Shown here piece by piece: positions 5,620 through 12,640 of a stretch of DNA of 12,682 nt (position 1 is the stretch's first letter; each line of letters opens with the position of its first letter). Below the pieces are notes generated by a model, which was not told where the DNA came from, ran no database searches, and saw nothing but the letters and a program-made list of their open reading frames with translations. Source of the stretch: an uncultured Bacteroidota bacterium (GTDB lineage Bacteria > Bacteroidota > Bacteroidia > Chitinophagales > Chitinophagaceae). A program made the position numbers and the translations under genes. The DNA is taken from assembly GCA_903825095.1 (NCBI GenBank), contig CAIJZF010000146.1, positions 1 through 12,682 of the forward strand. Direction: 5' to 3'.

Positions 5620-6939
5620 TTAGCGTCTCAAACCAGGCATTTTACCTGCCATTGCCCCCGATGACATCTGCTTCATCATCTGCTTCATTTGGTCAAACTG
5701 TTTCATAAAAGCATTGATTTCTCCAATATCTTTTCCTGCCCCTTTGGCAATTCTTTGTTTGCGACTAGTTGAAAGTAAATCCGGATTTCTTCTTTCCAAA
5801 ACAGTCATCGATTGAATAATGGCTTCTACTCCTTTAAAAGCATCGTCTTTAATTTCTACATCTTTTAAGCTTTTGCCCATGCCTGGAATCATGCCCATTA
5901 AATCTTTTAAATTGCCCATTTTTTTGATCTGCTGTATCTGTGTCAAGAAATCTTCAAAATCAAATTGATTTTTTCGAATTCTTTTTTCTAATTTTTTTGC
6001 TTCTGCTTCATCAAATTGCGATTGCGCTTTTTCAACCAAGGAAGTAATATCTCCCATGCCTAAAATTCTTTGCGCCATTCTCTCTGGATGAAAAACAGTA
6101 AGGGTATCTAATTTTTCACCATTGCTCATAAACTTAATAGGCTTATTCACGGTGTATTTTATAGATAAAGCCGCACCCCCTCTTGTATCACCATCTAACT
6201 TGGTTAATACTACGCCTGTAAAATCTAAACGCTCATTAAAGACTTTGGCGGTATTCACTGCATCCTGCCCTGTCATTGAGTCTACAACGAATAATATTTC
6301 TTGTGGTTGAATTTCATTTTTAATAGCAGCCACTTCATTCATCATTACTTCATCTACTGCTAAACGCCCCGCCGTATCAATAATAATTATATTTTTATTA
6401 TTTGCTTTGGCATAGACCAATGCATTTTGTGCAATAGAGACTGCATTTTTATTTTCTCTTTCTACAAAAACATCCACCCCAATTTGTTCTCCTAATAAGG
6501 TGAGTTGATCCATGGCTGCAGGACGGTAAATATCGGCAGCTACTAATAAAGGAGATTTTTTTTGCGCTTTTAAATAATTAGCCAGCTTACCAGAAAAAGT
6601 AGTTTTACCAGAACCTTGTAAACCCGCCACTAAAATAATAGTGGGGCTTTTGGAAAGGTCCATCAAAGAGGCTTCATTACCCATTAAAGCCGTCAACTCA
6701 TCTTGCACAATTTTCACCATCAATTGTCCTGGGCTAATGGCATTAATAACTTTGGCACCAATGGCCTTTTCTTTAATACTATCTGTAAATTCTTTGGCTA
6801 TTTTAAAATTGACATCGGCATCCAACAATGCTTTTCGGATATCTTTTAGGGTATTGGCAACATTCAATTCATTAATTCTCGCCTGCCCTTTTAGGTGCTT
6901 AAACGCAGATTCTAATTTTTCACTCAAACTATTAAACAT
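5620..6939 (-). CDS. ffh: Signal recognition particle GTPase Ffh
   Basis: Ffh (439 residues) binds 4.5S RNA and signal sequences of nascent membrane or secreted proteins and delivers the ribosome to FtsY. Order of domains: N domain (about 1-90, helical), G domain (about 97-295) and M domain (about 325-430). GTPase motifs are intact: P-loop GLQGSGKTT (106-114), DTAGR (188-192) and TKLDGD (246-251). The M domain contains the Met-rich signal-sequence groove (MGNLKDLMGMIPGMG at 341-355 and the Met-rich end at 412-434) and the RNA-binding segment SRKQRIAKGAG (392-402). Nothing is missing. The start ATG at 6939 is the natural family start (MFNSLSEKL). rpsP follows 132 bp downstream with its own promoter. 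I saw no solid terminator between them, so read-through into rpsP is possible. Confidence 0.97.
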   Translation of the reverse strand: MFNSLSEKLESAFKHLKGQARINELNVANTLKDIRKALLDADVNFKIAKEFTDSIKEKAIGAKVINAISPGQLMVKIVQDELTALMGNEASLMDLSKSPTIILVAGLQGSGKTTFSGKLANYLKAQKKSPLLVAADIYRPAAMDQLTLLGEQIGVDVFVERENKNAVSIAQNALVYAKANNKNIIIIDTAGRLAVDEVMMNEVAAIKNEIQPQEILFVVDSMTGQDAVNTAKVFNERLDFTGVVLTKLDGDTRGGAALSIKYTVNKPIKFMSNGEKLDTLTVFHPERMAQRILGMGDITSLVEKAQSQFDEAEAKKLEKRIRKNQFDFEDFLTQIQQIKKMGNLKDLMGMIPGMGKSLKDVEIKDDAFKGVEAIIQSMTVLERRNPDLLSTSRKQRIAKGAGKDIGEINAFMKQFDQMKQMMKQMSSGAMAGKMPGLRR

Positions 6940-6959
6940 ACATACAACATTAAGGGGAG

Positions 6960-6967
6960 CAAAGATA
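6960..6967 (-). promoter_or_regulatory. Candidate -7 element of the ffh promoter
   Basis: TATCTTTG on the minus strand (CAAAGATA on the plus strand) matches the Bacteroidota -7 consensus TAnnTTTG and lies about 20 nt from the ffh ATG, giving a short leader. There is no TTTG at the expected -33 position; that place is instead occupied by the 5-3-5 inverted repeat TCATG-CAT-CATGA (6983-6995). Confidence 0.45.
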
Positions 6968-7044
6968 AGTGATCATAATGAGTCATGCATCATGAATTAA
7001 AAAGGTATAAATACGTTAAAATTAGGAAATTACAGCGTATCGTA

Positions 7045-7072
7045 ATATGATATAAAATGCTGAATATCATAT
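7045..7072. repeat. AT-rich inverted repeat in the ffh/START-protein divergent region
   Basis: Nine-base arms ATATGATAT (7045-7053) and ATATCATAT (7064-7072) are perfect inverted copies around a 10-nt spacer. A second inverted pair lies outside it (7004-7013 with 7072-7081, 9 of 10 matching). In this 271-bp gene-free stretch (6940-7210) I see otherwise only promoter candidates. The base composition makes a chance origin plausible. Confidence 0.4.
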
Positions 7073-7143
7073 ACTTATACCAATTTAGAGAATAGGCTAA
7101 ATATGTCTTGACAGTTTGTTAACTAATAAAGATTAAAAAATAC

Positions 7144-7173
7144 TTGGAACCTAACCTTTATTTAATATTATTG
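7144..7173 (+). promoter_or_regulatory. Weak candidate promoter for the START-protein/permease run
   Basis: TTG (7144-7146), a 19-nt spacer, and TATTATTG (7166-7173) give a near match to TTTG-N19-TAnnTTTG with one mismatch in the -7 box. It would give a leader of about 30-35 nt for the gene starting at 7211. The spacing is right, but the match is imperfect and such AT-rich DNA makes chance hits common. Confidence 0.3.
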
Positions 7174-7210
7174 CATCAAACGAATCAATTTTAAGAGGAG
7201 CTAGTTATAT

Positions 7211-7594
7211 ATGAGTAAGAAACAATTATTTACACTTGAATTTCCGGTGAGATGTTCACCCAATATTTTATTTGAATTTTTATCCACTGCCTCTGGACTA
7301 CAAGAGTGGTTTGCAGACAAAGTAGACGAATGGGAAAATGTTTTTAGTTTTTCATGGAATAAAGGTGTTCCAGAAAAAGCAGAATTAGTGGACCAAGAGC
7401 CTGATAAATTTATAAAGTTTAGATGGTTACATGGAGAGAAGAATGAATACTTCGAATTTAGAATTGAAAAAACAGAAATTTCAAATCAAACTATTTTAAT
7501 CGTGAAAGATTTTGCTGAGAAAAACGAAGTCAAAGATCAAAGCCGACTTTGGGAATATCAGATCAAAGAACTCTTTCATCGTATAGGTAGTTAG
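7211..7594 (+). CDS. START-like (SRPBCC/AHSA1-type) domain protein
   Basis: This small 127-residue cytoplasmic protein fills one START-like/SRPBCC fold. It begins with a beta strand (LFTLEFPVRCSP), then the helix-turn typical of the superfamily (ILFEFLSTASGLQEWFADKV, 19-38), then strands including FIKFRWLHGE (67-76) and YFEFRIEKTE (80-89), and ends with a long helix (SRLWEYQIKELFHRIG). The superfamily binds hydrophobic ligands or acts as co-chaperones, but no ligand or reaction can be assigned here. An AAGAGGAG sequence at 7193-7200, 10 nt before the ATG, is an unusually good Shine-Dalgarno for this genome. The LptF/LptG-type permease starts 10 nt after the stop, so the pair is probably one operon and translationally coupled. 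The protein is recognisable in Bacteroidota as a conserved START-like protein of unknown role. Confidence 0.85.
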   Translation: MSKKQLFTLEFPVRCSPNILFEFLSTASGLQEWFADKVDEWENVFSFSWNKGVPEKAELVDQEPDKFIKFRWLHGEKNEYFEFRIEKTEISNQTILIVKDFAEKNEVKDQSRLWEYQIKELFHRIGS

Positions 7595-7604
7595 CACTAA
7601 CATT

Positions 7605-9032
7605 TTGTTCAAGAAATTAGACATACTAATTCTTAAAGCCTTCATTGGCCCTTTTTTGGCAGCACTTACTATTTCAACTTTTGTGCTGACCATGCAATTC
7701 TTTTGGTTATACATTGATGACTTAGTAGGTAAAGGTTTAGACTTACTTACCATTTTACAATTAGTAGGGCTTGTTTCTGTAAGTACTTTCACCACAGCCC
7801 TTCCTTTAGCATTGCTTTTTTCTTCTATTATGACCTTTGGAAATTTAGGAGAAAGCTTTGAACTCATAGCCATTAAGGCTGCGGGTATTCCACTCATACG
7901 TTTTATGCGTCCGCTATTTTTGTTCACCATTTTTGTAGCAGGGATTGCATTTTTATTTTCGAATAATATTATACCGGTAACGCAAATGAAGCTTACCAAT
8001 TTAAAATATGAAATTATTATAGCCAAGCCTGCCATTGATTTAAAGGAAGGTATCTTCTATGATAAAATAGATGGTTATGTAATTAAATTAGGCAAGAAAG
8101 AATCGAATGATAGTGTCATGCATAATATTACCATCTTTGAAAAAAGATTTGGACTACAAGATAATTTAATCATGGCCGAGTCGGGTGTAATGCGCGTGTC
8201 TAAAAATAAAAAGTTTTTAGAATTTGTCATGTATAATGGATGGCGCTATCAAGAAAGAGGAGCACGCAGTACCACTAATACAGAATTCACCAGGCTGTAT
8301 TTTAAAGAGTACAAAAAAATATTTGACCTGAAAAGTTTTCAGATGAATAAGAGTAGTGATATTTTGTACGATCCAAAAATGTTAAGCGTTAGACAACTGA
8401 GTAAGGCCATGGATTCTTTACAAAATAAAGACGCCTACTTTATTAAAAAGACCAATGCCGATGTGGCTTCCTATTTAAAGTTCATGAACTTTAAAGATAG
8501 TAGTCAACTTTTTACAGCAAAGAAAAATATTACCCCTTTAAAAAGCTTTGACAAACTTATTCCCGACTCTTTAATAAGCAGTATTCAACTCACCTCGGGC
8601 TATCAATTCTCCTCCCTTTTATATAATCTTACGGCCATCTCAGATACTTATAAAGAAAATAAAAAAGCAAGTTCTTTACATGGAATAGAATGGCATCGAA
8701 AGTTTACATTATCCTTTGCTTGCTTTGTACTTTTTTTAATTGGCGCTCCACTGGGTTCCATTATTAGAAAAGGAGGACTAGGTACCCCCTTGGTTTTAGC
8801 CATCATTTTCTTTGTCCTATTTTTCTTACTCAATAATTTTGGAGAGAAATTAGCTAAATCGGGACAGTGGGACGTGTTCTCAGGTATGTGGATGTCATCC
8901 ATTATTTTAATACCTATTGGCCTATTTTTAACCTACAAGGCGATGCGTGATTCACAGCTCTTCAACCAGGAATTTTACTACCGACTTTTACAGCCAATTA
9001 AAGTAACTTTACAGAAGTACTTTAAAAAATAA
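7605..9032 (+). CDS. LptF/LptG-family (YjgP/YjgQ) LPS export permease
   Basis: LptF and LptG are the inner-membrane permease subunits of the LptB2FG ABC transporter that moves lipopolysaccharide towards LptC/LptA. This 475-residue protein has the family topology: about three N-terminal membrane segments (14-36, 47-75, 103-124), a large periplasmic beta-rich domain (about 125-360), and three C-terminal segments (366-386, 394-412, 426-445). The GESFELIAIKAAGIP segment (82-96) is the conserved cytoplasmic coupling helix, and FLIGAPLGSIIRKGG (377-391) is also characteristic. It is longer than E. coli LptF/LptG (about 360) because of extra sequence around 245-350, as usual in Bacteroidota. The start is a TTG: in-frame stops lie just upstream (7584-7586) and no ATG precedes the conserved MFKKLD-like opening. 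Whether it is LptF or LptG cannot be told. Confidence 0.92.
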   Translation: MFKKLDILILKAFIGPFLAALTISTFVLTMQFFWLYIDDLVGKGLDLLTILQLVGLVSVSTFTTALPLALLFSSIMTFGNLGESFELIAIKAAGIPLIRFMRPLFLFTIFVAGIAFLFSNNIIPVTQMKLTNLKYEIIIAKPAIDLKEGIFYDKIDGYVIKLGKKESNDSVMHNITIFEKRFGLQDNLIMAESGVMRVSKNKKFLEFVMYNGWRYQERGARSTTNTEFTRLYFKEYKKIFDLKSFQMNKSSDILYDPKMLSVRQLSKAMDSLQNKDAYFIKKTNADVASYLKFMNFKDSSQLFTAKKNITPLKSFDKLIPDSLISSIQLTSGYQFSSLLYNLTAISDTYKENKKASSLHGIEWHRKFTLSFACFVLFLIGAPLGSIIRKGGLGTPLVLAIIFFVLFFLLNNFGEKLAKSGQWDVFSGMWMSSIILIPIGLFLTYKAMRDSQLFNQEFYYRLLQPIKVTLQKYFKK

Positions 9033-9036
9033 TATC

Positions 9037-9780
9037 ATGTCAAAATCAACTCAAAACAGACGTCAGTTTATCGCTACATCTGGTAAAGCGGGTATGGCCC
9101 TTGCCGCAATGCCCCTAATGTCAAAAATAAATTTTCCGTCTAGTGCTTTCATGGCTGCAAATGAATACGCACAACAGCCTTTAAATTATGGCTATGCTGC
9201 ATTGGAACCATTTATTGATGCTATGACCATGGAAATACATTATACAAAACATGCCGCTACTTATGCTAAAAATTTAGCAGATGCAGCGCTTGCAGAAAAA
9301 CTAGATACTACACAAACAAATTTGAAGCAACTATTAAATACCATTTCATCCTATTCGGTAAAAATGAGAAATAATGCAGGCGGCCATTTTAATCATGAAA
9401 TGTTTTGGCAGGTGATGAAACCTGCTCCTGCCACTTTACCCACTGGTGAATTAGCAGAAGCCATTAATAAAAGTTTTGGTTCATTGGAGAATTTTAAAAC
9501 CGCTTTTGGCGATGCGGCTAAAACAAGATTTGGTAGCGGTTGGGCTTGGTTAATAGTGAAAGCAGATAATAGTTTAGCTGTTTGCTCTACGCCTAACCAA
9601 GACAACCCACTTATGAATATAGCGGAAACAAAAGGCGCCCCTATACTTTGTTTAGATGTTTGGGAACATGCTTACTATTTAAAATATCAAAACAAACGTC
9701 CCGACTACATCAACGCTTGGTGGAATTTAGTGAATTGGGAATTCGTTCAGAAAAAATTTACTGAAGCAAAACAGGCTTAA
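9037..9780 (+). CDS. Superoxide dismutase (Fe/Mn family) with twin-arginine signal
   Basis: This 247-residue SOD converts superoxide to O2 and H2O2. Metal ligands of the Fe/Mn family are all present: His68 (MEIHYTKH), His120 (GGHFNHEMFW), Asp207 and His211 (LDVWEHAYYLKYQ). Second-sphere residues are of the Mn type: Gly-Gly before the HxNH motif and Gln188 in STPNQDNPLM, where Fe-SODs usually carry glutamine in the first place and alanine in the second. Mn or cambialistic use is therefore likely. The N-terminus is longer than in cytoplasmic SODs and reads NRRQFIATSGKAGMALAAMPL (8-28), a twin-arginine (Tat) signal. Export as a folded, metal-loaded enzyme to the periplasm is inferred; possible cleavage is near residues 37-41. 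The gene begins 4 nt after the permease stop and is followed 11 nt later by the CDF transporter gene. Confidence 0.95.
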   Translation: MSKSTQNRRQFIATSGKAGMALAAMPLMSKINFPSSAFMAANEYAQQPLNYGYAALEPFIDAMTMEIHYTKHAATYAKNLADAALAEKLDTTQTNLKQLLNTISSYSVKMRNNAGGHFNHEMFWQVMKPAPATLPTGELAEAINKSFGSLENFKTAFGDAAKTRFGSGWAWLIVKADNSLAVCSTPNQDNPLMNIAETKGAPILCLDVWEHAYYLKYQNKRPDYINAWWNLVNWEFVQKKFTEAKQA

Positions 9781-9791
9781 TTCATTTCCAA

Positions 9792-10787
9792 TTGTACCCC
9801 TTGCAAAAGTCAAAGCAAAATTTAAAGATTCAGTTTTTTGTAACAAGTTTAAGTATCATCTTATTTGTACTTAAATTTATTGCCTATTTCATGACGCATT
9901 CTTTGTCTGTTTTATCAGATGCATTAGAAAGTATTGTGAATGTCTTAGCAGGTTTAATTGGACTCTATAGTTTATATATAGCTTCAAAGCCTAAAGACAA
10001 AGACCATCCTTATGGACACGGCAAGGCCGAATTCATTTCTGCAGCTTTTGAAGGAAGTTTAATTATTACAGCAGGCTTTATAATATTATACGAATCTATC
10101 ATTACCTTTTTTGAACCCAGTACCTTACATGGACTAGACAATGGTATTTGGATTTTGCTTTCTACTGCAGTACTAAATATGGCAGCAGGCCTTGGCGCAA
10201 AAGCCATTGGAAAGAAAAATAAATCTTTAGCATTAAGCTCTAGTGGCCAACACTTATTAATTGATAGCTACACCACTTTTGCAGTAGCCATTGGCATAGG
10301 TCTAGTAATTTATACTGGCTATAAAACCATTGATGCTATTATTGCTATTGGCATGGGCTTATGGATTATTTACAATGGGTATAAGATTATTAGAGAATCG
10401 CTAGCGGGTATTATGGATGAAGCCGACCTAGCCTTACTAGAAGAAGTCATAGCAGAAATTAATTTATCAAGGAATGAAAAATGGATTGACCTGCATAATT
10501 TAAGAGTTATAAAATATGGCGCTTTAATGCATATCGACTGCCACTTAACCGTGCCTTGGTATTTTAATGTACATGAAGCACATGGTGCAGTAGATGATTT
10601 TACTAGGCTTATAAAAAATAAATTTGGAGACAGTGTGGAATTTTTTGTACACACCGATGGTTGTATGCCTTTCAGTTGTCCTATTTGCACCATTGAAGCC
10701 TGTGAAAAAAGAAAGTCGCCCTTTGAAAAAAAATTAAATTGGAATGTAGAAAATGTTTTGTCAGATAGCAAACATCAATTAGCATAA
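9792..10787 (+). CDS. Cation diffusion facilitator (CDF) family transporter
   Basis: This 331-residue inner-membrane proton/metal antiporter has the CDF layout: about six membrane segments in residues 15-205 and a cytoplasmic C-terminal domain (about 210-290). Family motifs include LSDALESIVNV (41-51, TM2), DHPYGHGKAEF (71-81) and SGQHLLIDSYTT (151-162, TM5). Aligned by eye to E. coli YiiP through the HPYGHGK motif (22 residues from the last TM2 ligand in both), the transport site reads Glu46, Asn50, His154, Asp158 instead of D-D-H-D, so the metal is uncertain. The C-terminal tail carries four cysteines (291, 296, 299, 304) that could bind metal. The start is TTG at 9792 or TTG at 9801; the frame opens only at 9765 and contains no ATG before TM1. 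Confidence 0.92.
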   Translation: MYPLQKSKQNLKIQFFVTSLSIILFVLKFIAYFMTHSLSVLSDALESIVNVLAGLIGLYSLYIASKPKDKDHPYGHGKAEFISAAFEGSLIITAGFIILYESIITFFEPSTLHGLDNGIWILLSTAVLNMAAGLGAKAIGKKNKSLALSSSGQHLLIDSYTTFAVAIGIGLVIYTGYKTIDAIIAIGMGLWIIYNGYKIIRESLAGIMDEADLALLEEVIAEINLSRNEKWIDLHNLRVIKYGALMHIDCHLTVPWYFNVHEAHGAVDDFTRLIKNKFGDSVEFFVHTDGCMPFSCPICTIEACEKRKSPFEKKLNWNVENVLSDSKHQLA

Positions 10788-10829
10788 ATAAATAAACATC
10801 CTAAAAATTTATTTTAAAAATTACAGCAT

Positions 10830-12200
10830 ATGAAAGCATGGATCGAATATCAAGAAAAAAATAAAGACCGTTTTTTAGAGGAGCTATTAGCCTTATTACG
10901 CATACCCAGTGTAAGTGCGAAAACCGAGCACAATGGTGATATGCTAGCCTGTGCCAAAGCTGTAGAAAAATCTTTGCAAGAAGCAGGCGCGCCCATTACA
11001 AAAATTTATGAAACAGAAGGCCATCCAATAGTTTACGCTGAAATTAATGTAGATCCTAAACTACCCACTGTGCTTGTTTATGGCCATTATGATGTGCAAC
11101 CGGCAGAACCTTTAGAGTTATGGCATAGCAGCCCTTTTGATCCTACTATTAAGGATGGCAAAATATTTGCACGTGGCGCTTGCGATGATAAAGGACAATT
11201 TTATATGCATGTGAAAGCCTTAGAAATTATGACTAAGACGAATTCACTTTGCACGAATATTAAATTCATTATTGAAGGGGAAGAAGAAATTGGTAGCCCT
11301 AACCTTGCAGCCTTTGTTAAAACACATACCGATTTATTAAAGGCCGATGTTATTTTAATTAGCGATACCGCTATGATTAGCATGGATACTCCATCCATTG
11401 ATATTGGCGTAAGAGGTTTAAGTTATATCGAACTAGAAATTACAGGACCTAACAGAGATTTACATAGTGGAGTGTATGGTGGTGCAGTGGCCAACCCCAT
11501 TACTATTTTATCTAAAATGATTGCTTCATGTCATGATGAAAATAATCATATTACTATTCCAGGATTTTATGACGATGTAATTGTATCCACCGATGCAGAA
11601 AGAAAAAAAATGGCAGAAGCGCCTTTTGATGAAAATGAATTCAAAGCCGATTTAGGTATACAAAATGTATGGGGTGAAAAAGGATACAGCACCAATGAAA
11701 GAACGGGTATACGTCCTACTTTAGAAGTGAATGGAATTTGGGGCGGGTACACTGGAGAAGGTGCAAAAACTGTTTTACCTTCTAAGGCTTTTGCAAAAAT
11801 ATCTTGCCGTTTAGTGCCGAACCAATCGGCAGAAAAAATAACAGCCATAGTACTTGCGCACTTTAAAAAAATTGCACCTGCCAATATTACGGTAAACGCT
11901 TTCGAACATCATGGAGGCGAGCCTTATATCACCCCTATTGATTCTCACGAATATAAAAGTGCCGCTAAAGCCATTGCCACCACTTTTGGTAAAGAACCTA
12001 TTCCAGTGCGTGGTGGTGGAAGTATTCCTATTTGCTCTTTGTTTGAAAAAGAATTAGGCGTGAAAATTGTATTTATGGGTTTTGGTTTAGATAGCGATAA
12101 CCTACATAGCCCAAATGAAAAATATGATATTGTAAATTTTTACAAAGGCATTGAAACCATTCCTTACTTCCATCAATTTTTTGCAGAAAAACAAGCCTAA
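10830..12200 (+). CDS. M20-family metallo-dipeptidase
   Basis: This 456-residue zinc peptidase is of the M20 family (ArgE/DapE/CPG2/carnosinase clan) and probably cleaves dipeptides in the cytoplasm; no signal peptide is seen. Catalytic and metal residues are intact: His86 and Asp88 in YGHYDVQP, bridging Asp119 in RGACDDKGQ, the general base and a metal ligand in EGEEEIGS (Glu152/Glu153), Asp179 (LISDTA) and His426 (NLHSPNE). The lid/dimerisation domain occupies about 190-320, with DLHSGVYGG (210-218) supplying the His that helps bind substrate. Length and motifs fit the group annotated as M20 dipeptidases rather than DapE or ArgE. The gene follows the CDF gene after 42 AT-rich bases with no clear terminator, and hslR starts 2 nt after its stop. 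Confidence 0.94.
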   Translation: MKAWIEYQEKNKDRFLEELLALLRIPSVSAKTEHNGDMLACAKAVEKSLQEAGAPITKIYETEGHPIVYAEINVDPKLPTVLVYGHYDVQPAEPLELWHSSPFDPTIKDGKIFARGACDDKGQFYMHVKALEIMTKTNSLCTNIKFIIEGEEEIGSPNLAAFVKTHTDLLKADVILISDTAMISMDTPSIDIGVRGLSYIELEITGPNRDLHSGVYGGAVANPITILSKMIASCHDENNHITIPGFYDDVIVSTDAERKKMAEAPFDENEFKADLGIQNVWGEKGYSTNERTGIRPTLEVNGIWGGYTGEGAKTVLPSKAFAKISCRLVPNQSAEKITAIVLAHFKKIAPANITVNAFEHHGGEPYITPIDSHEYKSAAKAIATTFGKEPIPVRGGGSIPICSLFEKELGVKIVFMGFGLDSDNLHSPNEKYDIVNFYKGIETIPYFHQFFAEKQA

Positions 12201-12202
12201 GC

Positions 12203-12607
12203 ATGAAAGCTGCTGATATCATCAAAACGGAAAAGAAAAAAGTACGCTTAGATAAGTACTTATGGTCTATTCGTATTTTTAAAACAAGGAGTCAGGCTAC
12301 TGAAGCTATTGATAAAGGCCGTGTTAAAATAAAAGGAGAGCCTGTAAAAGCATCTCGTAATGTAGTTATTGGGGATGAATACGAAGCAAGAACAGAGCAT
12401 AAGAATTGGGTGATTAGAGTAACCCAAGTATTAGAAGGAAGATTGGCTTATGCAGAAGCCATCAAATATTATGAAGACCTTACCCCTGTTGAGGAATTAG
12501 AAAGAGTGAATCAAGTAGCCGCTTCTTTTCATACAGGTAAGCGTTTGAGTAAAATAGGAAGGCCTACTAAAAAAGACAGACGCGATTTAGGAGAATTATT
12601 AGATTAA
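12203..12607 (+). CDS. hslR: Hsp15-like S4-domain ribosome-associated protein
   Basis: This 134-residue protein matches Hsp15 in length and in both ends. The S4 RNA-binding domain is at about 14-60 (VRLDKYLWSIRIFKTRSQAT, then GRVKIKGEPVKAS). The basic C-terminal helix reads RPTKKDRRDLGELLD, as in E. coli Hsp15. Hsp15 binds free 50S subunits that still carry a nascent chain on tRNA and helps recycle them; RqcP of Gram-positive bacteria is a shorter homologue that takes part in ribosome quality control, so a role of that kind is an alternative. It starts 2 nt after the M20 peptidase stop, so it is almost certainly co-transcribed. The probable trmD gene begins 33 nt downstream. No heat-shock promoter is visible. 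Confidence 0.88.
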   Translation: MKAADIIKTEKKKVRLDKYLWSIRIFKTRSQATEAIDKGRVKIKGEPVKASRNVVIGDEYEARTEHKNWVIRVTQVLEGRLAYAEAIKYYEDLTPVEELERVNQVAASFHTGKRLSKIGRPTKKDRRDLGELLD

Positions 12608-12640
12608 AAAAAGTCCATCGGTTTCTTTTATCTTTACAAT

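Noticed and set aside
7496..8035. 179-codon minus-strand open frame overlapping the START-like and permease genes
   Set aside because: It is antisense to two well-supported genes, its translation shows no recognisable domain, and it has no promoter or start signal; it is a shadow frame.
10370..10771. 133-codon minus-strand open frame opposite the CDF gene
   Set aside because: It lies wholly inside a clear CDF coding region and mirrors its codon pattern; no independent evidence supports it.
12629..12636. TATCTTTA as a -7 box giving a leaderless trmD transcript
   Set aside because: It lacks the final G of TAnnTTTG and has no -33 TTTG at 19-20 nt; trmD more simply reads through from hslR.
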